A stretch of 64,000 nucleotides of DNA from Lobosporangium transversale (GCF_002105155.1 NW_019028980.1:124001-188000); one strand, 5' to 3'. Shown: positions 12,186-24,820, numbered from the stretch's first letter. Translations and numbers: made by a program. The notes: generated by a model not told the origin, from the sequence alone.

Positions 12186-12875
12186 ATGAGTCCCTCCATA
12201 TCTCTCCTTGCTCCACCTGCCGCTGGCCCTAATCCAGCCATGGTTTCCTCTTCCTGCATATCTGCAGCTGCTACCACTGATCATTCGGTTACTACCATCT
12301 CTACCTTGGATCCTAATCAGCTTAAGCAATTTTACGACCAGTATCCGGATTACAAAGAAGAAGAACAGGAGTTCCCATTATGGATTGAAGGTGTCGATAC
12401 AACCTATGCACCTTTTATCCCTACATCTACTCGACGTGTCCTCTTGGCCCTAGAAATGGTTCGTCTTTGTTCCTCAGATAGAGTCCTCGATGTTGGATCC
12501 GGTGATGGTCGATTCTGTTTTGCAGCAGCTCATTTCTTTGGAGCCCAGAAAGCCATTGGTATCGAATATGAACAAGATCTGGTCGAGCGATCTACAGTAT
12601 TAGCACAGAAATATGTGGATGAGGGCAGGGTATTATTTCAAAGAGCTGATCTCACCAATTGGAGACATTCCACTATCATGCAATCCAAGGAATGGACAGT
12701 CATCATCGTCTTCTTATCGCCAGAAGGGGGCACTGACATGGAAGAATGGCTCGTCCAGGAATTCGAACGTGGTGTCCGCATTGTAGCTTTGGTCTTTGAT
12801 CTGAAGCATCTGAAAGGTCTCCGCTGTAGTGTGGAGGATGCATATGAAGGCATCTGGATCTATGAGAAATATTAA
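12186..12875 (+). CDS. Class I SAM-dependent methyltransferase-like protein
   Basis: Single-exon gene of 229 aa. After a Ser/Thr/Ala-rich leader (about residues 1-40, possibly a targeting or disordered segment) the protein has a Rossmann methyltransferase core. Motif I is 'VLDVGSGDGRFCFAAA' (residues 100-115) and the acidic loop is 'AIGIEYEQDLV' (123-133). The preceding 'YAPFIPTSTRRVLLALEM' resembles the 'PSP..VV..ML' lead-in of FAM173/ATPSCKMT-type lysine methyltransferases, which act on small mitochondrial proteins. That link is an inference from this layout. The family lacks the nucleic-acid 'NPPY' motif, and none is seen. The substrate is unknown. Confidence 0.7.
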   Translation: MSPSISLLAPPAAGPNPAMVSSSCISAAATTDHSVTTISTLDPNQLKQFYDQYPDYKEEEQEFPLWIEGVDTTYAPFIPTSTRRVLLALEMVRLCSSDRVLDVGSGDGRFCFAAAHFFGAQKAIGIEYEQDLVERSTVLAQKYVDEGRVLFQRADLTNWRHSTIMQSKEWTVIIVFLSPEGGTDMEEWLVQEFERGVRIVALVFDLKHLKGLRCSVEDAYEGIWIYEKY

Positions 12876-12908
12876 GTGATTTCTTTATTTCTGCTATCTC
12901 TTCACTCG

Positions 12909-13069
<161 letters not shown>

Positions 13070-13640
13070 TACTCTCTCACCTTTTTCTTTATTCGTCTTA
13101 CTTTTTTATTCTCTTTCATCCAGTCTTGTCTACACGGTCGTCGTGTCAACCAATTCAACAGTCGTAAATTAAGGTCTTTATCATCAGATATGATGTTGTG
13201 ATAATCGTTATGGAGTTCGTTTGTTTTGCTCAGAAAAGTTTGTGTCATCTGTCCATTTCTAGCAGTCCCATTGAAAATTTATGCTTCGTCAATAAACGAT
13301 AATTTCATACCAAATGTTCACATTCAAGCATGGAGTCCAACACAATCCAGGTTTCTGAACTACTCTACCTTGTGGCACAATATTTGCCACCGTAGAGCTT
13401 GTATCATTTAATGCTAATCAGTAAGGAGTATTTATCCAACTGGAACTGCTTTTCTATACTAAAGCAACCATCAGGCTTGATTGCATACCATATGAAGCTC
13501 TCGAACGAAATCACCAATTCCTTCGATCCATAAAAATGAAGTTTGGCGCGTTCAATTCGAAATCTCGCCCTAATCTCGCCCAGCATGTCCCTCTACCTTT
13601 CGGGGCTATCGTTTCTTTAGTATCCTCCTCCCCACTAGTA

Positions 13641-14423
13641 TCAATATCTCATTATCGCCATCATCATCATTATCAGGTTTCAAAGAATTAACGACAAAGA
13701 CCTCATTCAGGCCACCAATACCTCCTCTCAAAACCAACTATCTCAAAGTTTCTAGCGACTACTATCAAGACTCTAAAATTTCACCACCTCGGAATCTGCT
13801 TACCATCATTCGTCATTGTCCATATCTCACAGAGCTTGTGCTTGTTGTGGATAAATTGCTTGTATCTAAAGATGATATGGCGAGGTCCTTCTTTTGACCC
13901 TACCTTGTCTTGAGCGGCTGAAGTTGCAAGGGTCCACTATCGATCAATAAGTGTTGGTCAAGCTCTTAGCAGCTTCTCTGAAACATCCTTGTTTATTGAG
14001 CTAGACTGCACAACACTTGAAGCCACTGGAGCAAAATTCATTAAGTATTGACAGTGACAGTAACAGCAATAGTCAAGGAAAGAATAAGAATGCTACAGCG
14101 GTCAAGGTCGCCCAGCTGGCCAAGCTCTTGGCAAATTGTTTACAAACAGATTGATCAACTATTCAAACTAGATTCCTTTGTGCTCCATGCTGGCAGAAGC
14201 GATTGCGTTCATATATGTTTATCATTCTTTTGGCAATGATTTGGTTGTCGAGCCTGACTGGTTAATGGACTTGGCTATTCTCAAGGAACTAAGGTCTTTA
14301 ACCCTGGTTGCTGAATTCAGGGTAAAAATGGACATACCTGCAAAGCAATTCATATTAGAGCAGTGGCCGAAGCTGAAATCACTTACCTTTGAAGGAAGCA
14401 ATTTTGCAAAGAGAGTCCTTTGA
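13641..14423 (+). pseudogene. Decayed F-box/LRR-like gene
   Basis: Protein-like pieces of one LRR protein occur in order but in different frames with internal stops. A segment around 13680-13900 reads '..PPLKTNYLKVSSDYYQ..' then '..LLTIIRHCPYLTELVLVVD..'. A Ser/Asn-rich linker follows near 14040-14110. The end segment at 14178-14423 reads '..LVVEPDWLMDLAILKELRSLTL..' and '..FILEQWPKLKSLTFEGS..'. Spacing and style match the C-terminal half of F-box/LRR families such as the one at the start of the window. At least two frame changes and several stops make it non-functional unless unusually spliced. The 5' boundary is not sharp. Confidence 0.55.
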
Positions 14424-16095
14424 ACAAAAGTGTACTAGGATTGATTGAAAGAGCAGGAGCTACATTTAAAATTGATTTATGAACCCCTGGTTCATATTCG
14501 ATCGTTAATAAAGCTTAGATGAATATTTTTCGCCGAGATATGTATGGTAATGCTGTTTTCTGATGTGTTCTGAACAAAGGTACTTTGGGGAGTAAGAGGT
14601 TTTCTCGAACTGATGAAGCTGCTATCAGTATGAGCAAAAGCCTTAGTCTCGCGAATAATCCTTAACATTATTATGAACTCTGGTAATATATCAAGGCTTT
14701 TTCCATGGAGGTCGATTACTTTTGTTTCATTTTAAACGAAGGAAGAAAAAGAAAGAACGAGGTGTGTCGAGTTTGAAAACCAATATGGATATGACCTTCA
14801 GATATTTAGACATGTATTGATGAGGGAAGAGTGAGGAATGAGGGAGGAAACACGAGCCACCTCACAACAGACTATCCGTGCGTGAATGCATCAATTGAGA
14901 GTAGAGAGATTAGATAAAAAAATAAAAAAAAGGTTGTACGCAGATTAGGTTTTTGAATAAAGGCTATCAGTGTGCAAATGTGTAACTGGGCGGGAGATCA
15001 ATGATAGCAAAATGGCCGTTTTTTTTAAAAAAAAAAAAAAAAAAAGGATTGGGGTGTGCAAAGACTTGTCAATATAATCAGCCTATAAAAGTAGTAATAG
15101 AAAGTTGTGAAGAAACCCATTCCGGTATTGTCCAAGTGTCAAGGAAAGTAAAAGAAAAAAACCCCGCCATCACGGCAATGGTTGTGCATTAATGGATTTG
15201 TTGCCCAATGCTCATTTTATTTTCATTTCGAGAAAGATAAGATAGGACTAATTTTTGATTGTATACGCAAGGAAAACTATAAACCACAACCCTACGATTA
15301 AAGGTCCTTCTTGCTTTGCTAGAAGATCAAGCTGGGTTATAATTTTCTTTTTTTCCTTTCTTTTCAGGCATGCATGTTCATGTACATACATGTACATTAT
15401 AGCAATGATATATGTATCTATATTTCTTAATCTTGCTGTGTTGAGGTCTAATGCTTGCCGGACATCCTATTGAGAAGAGAGTTTATCAGCACATCCAAAA
15501 TAATAAAAAAAGGCTTTTTTTCTGTTGAGCTGGTCAATGCTTATCATTCAGTAATCTTGTTAGAGTTTGTCAACATTTTAACCCCTGATACCGCAACATG
15601 GACAGTGATGGAGAGAGGTTTTATAGGAAGAGATAAACTAGAGACGATAGGATACACCGTATGAGTGAAGTAGTGAAGTAGTGAAGTAGTGTGGAGTGTG
15701 CGGAGCAAGAGATGCATTGACCCAGTTAAGCAGTAGTGAAAAAGTAGCCAAGAATTTAGCGAGTTATCAAGTTTTAGATAGTTGACAATGGGGTCATTCT
15801 AATTGCTCGATGGAAATGCACTAAAGAGTTCAGTTTATATTTTTGTTTAGTACAATTCAATTCAATTGATCGCGTCCCTTTGTCGTCATATTTAAGAAAG
15901 TGCTTTTTTTTTCTTCTTCTTTCCTTTCTTCTTCTTCTGCTTTCTCTCACCGCCTTCCTTTGTCTTTTGACACCGTCTCTTTTTCTTTTTAGTCCTTTCT
16001 CCTTTTCTTCTTTCCTTTCTTCACTTCTCTCATTCACTTGCATTCAGTGGCTCATTTCTTTTTCTTTTTCACCTTCACCTTTATTTTTTTCACAT
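14424..16095. other. Intergenic region upstream of glycogen synthase
   Basis: About 1.7 kb with no supportable gene. It contains an A20-type run near 15030, a short GTATGAGTGAAGTA tandem repeat at 15660-15690 (AGTAGTGA units) and, next to the gene, a pyrimidine-rich tract listed separately. Confidence 0.6.
15898..16095 (+). promoter_or_regulatory. Pyrimidine-rich 5' leader/promoter of glycogen synthase
   Basis: The roughly 200 bp before the ATG is strongly biased to C and T on the coding strand (runs of TTCTTC, TTTCTC, CTTTCC). Such CT tracts immediately upstream of the start are common in promoters and leaders of well-expressed fungal genes. No TATA box could be assigned with confidence. 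Confidence 0.4.
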
Positions 16096-17979
16096 ATGCC
16101 AGAAATGACAATGGAAAAGCAACATAGAAACGTTCACAAGCCTCTTCTCTTTGAGATCGCTTGGGAGGTTGCTAACAAAGGTATATGTTCACTCTGGTTC
16201 ATACATGGACTATATCTTCCAAAGGTAGATGTCTTTAAATAGGAGCATACAGTTTCTTTAATGACGATCACCTTTTGATTTGTTTTACTCTTAATTTAGT
16301 TGGAGGAATCTACACTGTCCTCAAATCCAAGGCGCCTGTTACTTGCCATGAATATGGTGATCGCTATACAATGATTGGGCCTTTGTCCTACAAGACCGCA
16401 CCTTTGGAGGTTGAAACACTCGAACCTGATACGCCTGAACTTCGCTTGACACTTGAATCCATGAAAGAACGTGGCGTCAAGTTTTTATACGGTCGTTGGT
16501 TGATCGAGGGTGCACCTAAGGTGCTTTTGTTCGATACCGGCTCAGTCTACCATAAACTGGATGAGTGGAAGGGCGATCTCTGGAATGTAGCCGGGATCCC
16601 CTCACCACCCAATGATCATGAAACAAACGAGGCTATTCTCTTTGGCTACCTTGTAGCCTGGTTCTTGGGTGAGGTAAGCTTTCTCAGAAAATAGAAAATC
16701 GCAGGACTAAGTTCTCAGGCAAGGAAGGAAACAGAATAGAACTGGAGAGAAGAGGCGCTGGAGAGGAAAGATAGTAAGGAGAAAAAAAAAAAAAAAAAAA
16801 AAAAAAAATAGAGCAAGCTGGATATGAAATGGGAGTGAATAACTGTAATGTTAGGTTGGGGTTATTGTCCATGTTTATCATGGGACACACAACTCTTTAC
16901 TCATGAAGGATGGTTTTTAACTATGTACTACTTCCGAGTATCTATCCTTGTCGGGATTGCATTGCCGAGTCACTTTGTCAGTTCTGACTATTATCAACCT
17001 CGTCATAGTGTCCTCATAGCCGTCTTATCTTCCTTGTTACTTTTCCATTGGGTGGATTATATTCTCTATCCTCATCTTGTACCGCTTACGATGGAGAGAA
17101 AGAAAGTCATGAAAAAAAAGTTGGAGTACAGAATGCACAACAACAGATCGGACCCCAAATGGGCTTTATCACCACAAGAAGGAAATTTTGCACAAAGTTT
17201 TATGGCCTTGTTGACTGCTTACTTTTTTTTTTTTTCTTTTTTGTTTTTCTCGCATGTTCTGGCATGAGGATCAGAAGAAGAGATGACCGCTTGTATCAAC
17301 TGACATACACCTTAATAAGAGTACAATAACTGTTTCAGAGGCAAAAAATGAAGTGAATGTCTAGTCCAACAACAGAGACCAATTGTCCTTCATCTGTGTA
17401 CACACTGTGACATGTAAACACTGCGAGAAAAAGGGGACTTGGACACAAACAAACAAAAAACAATACGCACAAGCAAAAGGAAAAAAGGGTGGATAATCAT
17501 TATGCGCACTAATCGGCTGCTAACAAATGATTTACGGCTTTCCCAAAAAACTAAACTAATTCTTTCTTGCCCTGTCTTGTCTTGTCTTGTCTGAACCAGT
17601 TTGTTGCACACGAGCGCAAGGCGGTTATTATTGCTCATTTCCATGAGTGGCTCGCTGGTGTGGGTATCGCTCTTTGTCGCAAACGTCATATCGACGTCAC
17701 TACGATCTTCACCACCCATGCCACATTGCTTGGCCGTTACCTCTGCGCTGGCTCCGTCGATTTCTATAACAACCTCAGGAACTTTGATGTAGACCACGAG
17801 GCAGGCAAACGTGGTATCTATCATCGTTACTGTATCGAACGCGCTGCTACTCACTGCTGCGATGTCTTTACTACTGTCTCTCACATTACTGCTTACGAAG
17901 CTGAGCATCTGTTGAAGCGCAAGCCAGGTAATGGAATGTTGGATGAAAGAGACATGTATCACATTCGCTACGAATAATG

Positions 17980-18013
<34 letters not shown>

Positions 18014-19674
18014 TCATTATCTCATATTTATTTGTGTACATGTCTTTAGATGGTGTATTGCCCAATGGTTTGAATGTGGTTAAATTCTCGGCCATGCATG
18101 AGTTCCAAAATTTACATGCGGTGTCAAAGGAGCGTATCCACGATTTTGTACGCGGACACTTTTATGGTCACTACGATTTTGATCTCGACAATACCCTCTA
18201 TTTCTTCACTGCTGGACGATATGAATACCGTAACAAGGGTATCGATATGTTTATTGAATCTCTCCAACGTAAGTCTCAGTCTTTTATACTAACTTTTCAG
18301 ACAGACAGCACATGGAGGTATTTAATATTTTTTCGAGGATATAATCTGATCACGATGTCATCGTCATTAATTTTTTTCTTTTCATTCAAATATCATAATC
18401 AATTTATTTTAGGCTTGAACGAGAAATTAAAGGCCGCTGGCTCGTCGACCACTGTGGTCGCCTTCATCATTACCCCCGCTGAAACGCACTCATTCACAGT
18501 TGAGACTCTCAAAGGTCAAGCTGTCGTCAAGCAGCTGAAGGAAACTGTTCACGATATTGCTCAGCGCATGGAAACTCGTTTGTTCGAAAAGGCTGCTCGG
18601 TATGTTTTTATTATCATCACTATTGCTATTGTTCTCATTTAATTCAAAACAGCACATGTAAATCTGATTATATTTCAACCTTATTCTCTTTATAACAGTG
18701 GTGGTGATGTTACCACGACCCAGTTCTTGACCAATGAGGATCAGATCTTGCTCAAACGCCGTACTTTTGCATTGAAGCGGTCGACTTTGCCGCCAATTGT
18801 CACGCACAACATGGCTGATGACAGCAAAGACCCTGTTTTAACTCAACTGCGTCGCCTCGGTCTCTTCAACCACCCATCAGACCGTGTCAAGATTGTTTTC
18901 CATCCCGAGTTCATCAATTCCAACAACCCATTGTTCGGCCTTGACTACGAAGAGTTTGTCCGTGGTTGCCATTTGGGAGTCTTCCCTTCATATTATGAGC
19001 CTTGGGGCTATACTCCCGCAGAGTGCACAGTCATGGGAGTCCCCAGTATCACGACCAATTTGTCTGGTTTTGGATGCTTTATGGATGATAACATTGTGGA
19101 CTCATCTGAATATGGTATCTACATTGTAGACCGTCGTATGAAGTCTGTGGAAGAGTCGATTCAACAATTGGCAGAACAGATGTTAATGTTCTGCAACAAG
19201 TCTCGCCGTCAGCGTATCAACCAACGTAACCGTACAGAACGTCTGTCGGATCTCTTGGATTGGAAACGGATGGGATTGGAATATATCAAAGCTCGTCAAT
19301 TGGCAATGAGGAGAGCTTACCCCGATTCCTTTGATGATGACTACTTTGGTGCTGCAGAACAGGGTGGCCCTCGTACTAAGGTTCCTAACCCCCGCTCAGC
19401 GCCTGGATCACCGCGTATCCGCACACCTCAAGAAGGATCTGAAGCGGAATTGACTTTAGCTAATATGTCGATCCATGATCGTGAGAGATATCTTCAGTAC
19501 AAGATGCAAGGACATGATGATGATGATGTAGATCAGCAGATCAAGGTCCCTTTCCGTCGCCAGTCGACACGTGAGGAGTTGTTGGCAGAAGGCGAGTTTG
19601 AGGTTGCGGATGAGGCTGGAGATAACGCTGTTACGAATGGTCATTACAAGTCGGGCAGCAATGGTGTCAGTTAA
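16096..19674 (+). CDS. GSY1: Glycogen [starch] synthase (GT3 family)
   Basis: The enzyme transfers glucose from UDP-glucose to the growing alpha-1,4-glucan in the cytosol. Exons: 16096-16180, 16300-16673, 17600-17927, 18050-18268, 18413-18599 and 18699-19674, giving 722 aa. The N-terminal '[19 protein letters not shown]' is the donor-binding loop. '[18 protein letters not shown]', '[14 protein letters not shown]' and '[12 protein letters not shown]' follow. '[16 protein letters not shown]' holds the E-x7-E pair of GT3 enzymes. The Arg cluster '[25 protein letters not shown]' is the glucose-6-phosphate activation helix. The C-terminal tail carries 'RSAPGSPR' and 'FRRQSTRE', which look like proline-directed and basophilic kinase sites, so inactivation by phosphorylation is likely. 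Intron 2 is 926 nt, far longer than the others (about 100-145 nt). Confidence 0.97.
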
Positions 19675-20104
19675 ACCAAATGTGCTTTGTTTTACCCAAA
19701 CAAGCCTTAGAAGATTTATGTACTTTGCCAAATTTATCCTTTATCCTTATCCTTTATCCTTTTCTCAACAAAAAAAAAAAAAAAAAGAAAAAAAATTATT
19801 TTGCTTTTTTTGTCGGCCGTTTTGCTTGTTTTGCTCGTTTTGCTCTTGTTTTCATTTCGATTGTAAAATAAAATATATGAGAAAAAAAAATGTGGAGACA
19901 TTGGAAAATAGATATACATTTTATATGACAAAATAACGACGACCTCTCCATCAAAAATTTCCATTTCTCTCCATCCCCTCGCATATGTATCATTTCTATC
20001 TTCTTTTCTTGCCCTACGTCCTGACCTGTCCTATCCTGTCCTATCCCACTCTGTCTTGTCTTTTTTTATTATAGTTGCTATTTTTTTTTTTTTTTTTTTT
20101 TTTT
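19675..20104. other. Convergent 3' region between GSY1 and TOM40
   Basis: 430 bp shared by the 3' ends of two convergent genes. It holds several A and T runs (near 19770-19795 and 20080-20106) and CTATCCTGTC-type direct repeats near 20010-20060. No gene is visible. Confidence 0.6.
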
Positions 20105-21695
20105 TTAAACCTCCCACATCATACCAACACCGAAACGACTCTGACCCTTGCCATGATCCATCTCTCCACTGATCAGGAATGAGAATCCGGGGACGATCTT
20201 TTCCTCCAATACTGCGGAGACCTTGCCTGTCGTATCGACTTGTCCACGGAATGTTGACCGTCTAAATTCAAATTTGCCTCCGACTGTCGCAACGGCTTCC
20301 CGACGTCCACCCGCAGTCATCATCTGAAACTCTGTACCGAAATCAACCTTTTCAGAGTAACGCAAGTAATACGCTGCAGAGAATGCTCCGAATCCTTGAT
20401 ACTGTGCAGTAGCAACATAATCCTTGCCTGTATATTTGGCCACATAGGACCAAATCGTTTCCTCCTGACCAGGTGTAGGACGTTGATACACTGCTTCTGC
20501 TCCCAAAGACAAGTGTTGAGTCACAGATTGTAAATAAGATCCAATAAAAATACCAGTGCCTTCTACAGGTGACGGGTTCACGCCTTTAAGGTTTACATTG
20601 AAATCTTTGCCATTGTAATCCTGTTCCATCTGCAACATTGAGTGTCCTGGAGTCGTCGACAGCTGATAAACAAAAAAAAAAAAAAAAAAAAAAAAAAATT
20701 AAAAATTAATTAGAGATTCTAGCTGAGTCTTTGACTGCTGAATGACCTCATTCATCAATCACAAATCACAGCTTTTTTTTTTTTTTTTTTTGTTATATAC
20801 CTGCGCTTGGACCTTAGAGATATTACGGTTGCTCCATGCATAGTTGGCTCTTGCCTGTACATTGCCATCAGTATCCAAGTTACCCGAAAGGAAAGACTAT
20901 ATTAAATCCACGCATTTTTTTTTTTTTAAACAAAAAAAGTTAAATCTTTGATTAATTTTCTATTTCCTACATCAGCATTATTTTCGCTATTACGGGATTT
21001 TGCTAGTTTTTGTGAGCTAGATAGGACATTTTTTTTTTACCTCTTGACCGATAAAGATAGTACCAAAGTTATAAGTGGACGGGGCAGCGACCGATCCCAT
21101 CGCGAATGAATGTGTAACCTGGAAGTTGGGGGTCAATACCTTGGTGATATCGCAACGAGCTCCATCAAAAACATGGTTGGTCAAGAAGGTCTCTAATTCA
21201 CGCAAACCACAAAAAAAAAAAAAAAAAAAAAAAAAAAGCTGATCAGTAAAGAGAATCGTACCGATGTTTTTGAATGATCAAATTTGAAAGATTCAGCCAG
21301 TCTTGATCTTTTTGTTTTTTTCTCTGCTCATCGCAATCCACTAAGACAAAAAAAGTTATTCTGATCTACTCTTCTTTAAGTTTCCTGCATCTTCCGGCTA
21401 TTTTTTTTTTTTTTTTTTTTTTTTCCTTTTTTTTCTGCTTGTTTCTTTATCTGTTTTAATATGTCGTCTTACGTTTGACTTCACGGTTGACACCCTCATA
21501 CGTGCCAGGGTTTGGCAAGTTTAAGTCATCGCGGAACTTGTTGACTTTAGCCCATGCGGCCTTGGCCTGTCCCAACAAACCCGAAGGTGCAGACTCAACT
21601 GAAGGTGCAGACTCAACTGAAGGTGTAGAGGGTGCAATAGGTACAGAAGAGATGGGATTGAAGCCAAGAGGCGTCTTCAGAGGGGAGGTTGACAT
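20105..21695 (-). CDS. TOM40: TOM40, mitochondrial outer-membrane import channel
   Basis: TOM40 forms the 19-strand beta-barrel pore of the TOM complex, through which most nuclear-encoded mitochondrial proteins pass. Minus-strand exons: 21695-21473, 21192-21041, 20896-20801 and 20662-20105, giving 342 aa. The N-terminus is Ser/Pro-rich with a 'SVESAP' duplication. It leads to 'KFRDDLNLPNPGTYEGVNREVK' then 'TFLTNHVFDGARCDITK', the canonical N-terminal helix and first strand. Later blocks are 'FQVTHSFAMGS', 'GNLDTDGNVQARANYAW' and the C-terminal barrel with 'FEFRRSTFRGQVDTTGKVSAVLEE'. Every intron contains a homopolymer run of about 18-28 A or T. The start lies 142 bp downstream of the stop of the next gene upstream, so its promoter must be very short or overlap that gene's 3' end. 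Confidence 0.95.
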
Positions 21696-21798
21696 GATTG
21701 ATGGGCGAAATGTGTTTTTTAAGAAGGGTGTAAGGAGAGTGAGAGAAGGGAGAACTTGTACACTGATATTCTATTGTGGCATTGTGTATTGTGGTGAG

Positions 21799-21810
21799 AT
21801 CACGTGCTAT
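21799..21810. promoter_or_regulatory. E-box ATCACGTGCTAT upstream of TOM40
   Basis: A CACGTG E-box in the context ATCACGTG, matching the RTCACRTG class bound by Cbf1/USF-type bHLH proteins in yeast. It lies about 105 bp upstream of the TOM40 ATG. The same 12 bp occurs in the SLU7/SF3B5 spacer (54619-54630). Binding is inferred. Confidence 0.4.
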
Positions 21811-21837
21811 ATCTAGTTGTGATCTACAGAGGATGGA

Positions 21838-22535
21838 TCAGATCGGCGGATACACAGCTCTAAGTACATCTCGCACTACATCGCTTGCAGTCCTTTCGTC
21901 CATAGGATCAGTGCCAGGGACTCTTGCCCTCAACTGTGCTCCCGCATGGCGATGCCTGTAATCATGATCCAAGCTTTCACTCTTCGGCTGCTTTTCCCGG
22001 TGAATACCAGGGCCGCGACCGATTTCTTCTTCACTAGTATCACTACTGGAGAGTTCATCTTCCTCATCTTCTTCCTCCTCAGAGTCGCTAAAAACAACTA
22101 CGCTGCCACTGAATGATCGGTCGTCTGAATCAGACATCACCACGAACGACGCTCCGCCATCACTACTCTGAGTAGAATCCCCACTACTTCCCTTGTCTTT
22201 CTGAGCCCGACTAGCATTACTACGATTATGCTTCCTTTGTCGCTGCCGCCGTCGCTGTTGTCCATTCAATTGACTACCATATCCTTTTGCAGGGAGTTTA
22301 CCATCTTTTATCGTTGTTTTCGCTAATTTTGTGGTTAATGTTGTAGATGGCTCTGCGGATATCGGCGACGATGGGGACGTGGTCACAGGTGTTGGGTCAC
22401 ATATCGCTGAAGCAAACATCTTCCGTCGCCTAGTCGATTTGAGCTCCAGTCTGTGAGAAAAGACCTTGTCCGCTGCAATCGTAACCAGATCTGGTGTCAC
22501 AAAGGTGGACTGGAAGATTGCAGCCAATGTTCTAC

Positions 22536-22571
<36 letters not shown>

Positions 22572-24588
22572 TTTAATATATTAAAGAATATTTTCTTGAA
22601 AAAAAAAAAAAAAAAAAAAAAAAAAAGGTATTACACACCTCAAAATGGCCTCAAGATCCAAAGCTGCTCGCGCTGTCAAGCCTCCATGGACTGCTTCGTG
22701 TGTCCTGACGCCCACGATAACATCTCGTATATACCTCATCATATCGTTCGATATTACCACCATCTTCATTCGCTTTGAGAGTTCGTCCCATTCCTACAAA
22801 GAAAAAAAAAAAAAAAAAAAAAGAAAAGAAAAAAAACCATACAATATACAATGAATACACTATCTGCTAACTCTGAAGGTTCTTGCCCAACATCCAGAAA
22901 ATAAAATCGTATCTTTTTTAGGACAATGACATTACCGTTCTTCGGAATAATGCATGTTTTCTGGCAGGTACAGGCTGTATCCGTGATTGAGGTGTTGTAG
23001 ATTGATAGGCTCCATTGATCGCAAAATAATCGAGCTAGATTTACAGATAAATAAATAAAGTTAAAAGGAGAAGATAATTAGTATTTCGATTGATATAGGC
23101 TGTATAAGCTTTTTCCCTTCTCCCTAATGACATTAAGATTTCCAGTTACCAGTTGCTTGGGTATATTATCTGGAATATTAGGTGAGTTAAAGATTGCAAC
23201 GATGAGAAGGTCTGGAAGCATATATCGGTTCTTATCATTGATCTCCTTGTTGTTGATCATCTATGGATAGTTTCAAATCAAGACAAACTCAGTTCAGTTC
23301 AGACGAACGAATTGACAACAGCAATCTAATGTCTTTTCTTTTTTTTTTTTTTTTTTTTTTTTTACCTCTAGCAGAATAGCATAAACTTCTTGGCTGGCAT
23401 TTTCCAATCCCTCTAAAATAATAGCCTGAGCGATCCTTCTCCCAATATAAGTGGCCCCTGATGTCTCTCCTCCAGGACCACCGCCAAAACTATAACCATA
23501 GCCATAATTACCGCTATAGCTATAAATCCCAGAATTCGATACACTCTCATGTCGTCGTCGAGGAAACGTAAAATCGACAGGTGTCACAGGGGTTTGCCCA
23601 GAAGCAGAATGGATGGGCGTCCCAACTCCTGGATGTAAAAAGCTCATTCCTGCCTGTGACTGCTGAGATTGTATCCGTTTACTGTTGATACTGTTGTGAT
23701 GAGTAATGCTTCCATCAAAATCCGGATTATTGTGAACCATAGTTGACTTGCGTGAACGGCTGTGGATAATATGATCCGCCATTGCATCGCCTGTATGCTT
23801 TGATCTAGACTCGGACTGCAAAAGAGTTAAAAATGAGTACTGTTGTTGAAAAGGAAATCCGACATCCCTTGTTATGAGACTAATAGTGATAAGAATAGCA
23901 GCGACAGACAATATTTGATCCGACCTACCCGCCGTAAAGTCATGCTTGAGTCGTCGCCGCCGCCACGGGAATAGTCACCAGAGTCATTACGTAAATGGTG
24001 CCCCCCTCTTCGGATTGACCCTCCATCTGGATCTCTTTCACTCGCAGTCCTAAATGAGGCAATGGAAGGCGCACCATTTTTTTCTGCATGTGGTCGGAAG
24101 CTGTAGTCAGATGCTTCGGAGTAGTTGGTAGCAACAGATCTACGTGACTTTTCAAATCGTAGCTTTGCATTCCGTTGCACATACTCATCCATAGGGTTAG
24201 AGTATTGATAGTACTGTCCTGAAGGCGTATGTGGATGACTGTAGACGCTGCTGTTGTTTTGATAGTGATGATGATGAGGATGCTGACCGATGTAACTTCC
24301 ATTCCCGACAGCGCCGCTGCCGCCACCGCCTCCATTACCATGGGATGAATGTTGCCCTGGTGTTGAGGAACTGATATCAGCATGCCGTCCTGTGATGGCC
24401 CCAATGATGTCCGACCTTGTTTGCTGTGCGTGACAAACTATTGTAGCAGTAGTCAATCCAAAGACGACTGCTGAATGCTTCAAGAAAAATATAACAAAAA
24501 GTCAATTGGCTTCTGCTGCTTTCAGTTCGATTGGTTAATCCGAAACGAAAATGAGGACATGTTATATTTATATATATATTTTTTTTTA

Positions 24589-24622
<34 letters not shown>

Positions 24623-24820
24623 TAAGACTATCGTTACCTGCTCAACAATAGCCTTGAGTTCAGGTACAGTCTCAGGAACAGTATGAAGTACCAGATGCTT
24701 GTTCTTGGCAATAAGACAAATTAACATTGACAGGAAAATCTCTTCAGAGAAGATGATGCCTGATGCCTTTCTGATAGCTGCCATCTTGCTCCGAATCCAT
24801 GCTCGGTTTGCAGGCGCCAT
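21838..24820 (-). CDS. Divergent MoxR/Mg-chelatase-lid (AAA+-like) fungal protein
   Basis: Minus-strand exons: 24820-24638, 24477-23929, 23815-23366, 23260-23150, 23034-22936, 22793-22639 and 22531-21838, all in phase, giving 746 aa. 'YMLPDLLIVAIFNSPNIPDNIPKQL' (exon 4) resembles the sensor-1 region of MoxR AAA+ proteins. 'YIRDVIVGVRTHEAVHGGLTARAALDLEAIL', then 'FVTPDLVTIAADKVFSHRLEL', matches the MoxR/ChlI lid domain. However, the exon 1-2 region in the Walker A position ('NKHLVLHTVPETVPEL') has no GxxGxGK[ST]. The middle (about residues 95-390) is low-complexity Ser/Gly/His/Tyr-rich, and the C-terminus is basic then acidic. The protein is probably a non-ATPase or degenerate member; its cellular role is unknown. 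It shares a 325 bp divergent spacer with Spn1. Confidence 0.7.

Noticed and set aside
16848-17267. 139-codon frame with hydrophobic segments in the glycogen synthase intron, as a nested gene
   Set aside because: It lies wholly inside an intron, has no recognisable domain and ends in a T-run-derived Phe stretch; treated as intron.
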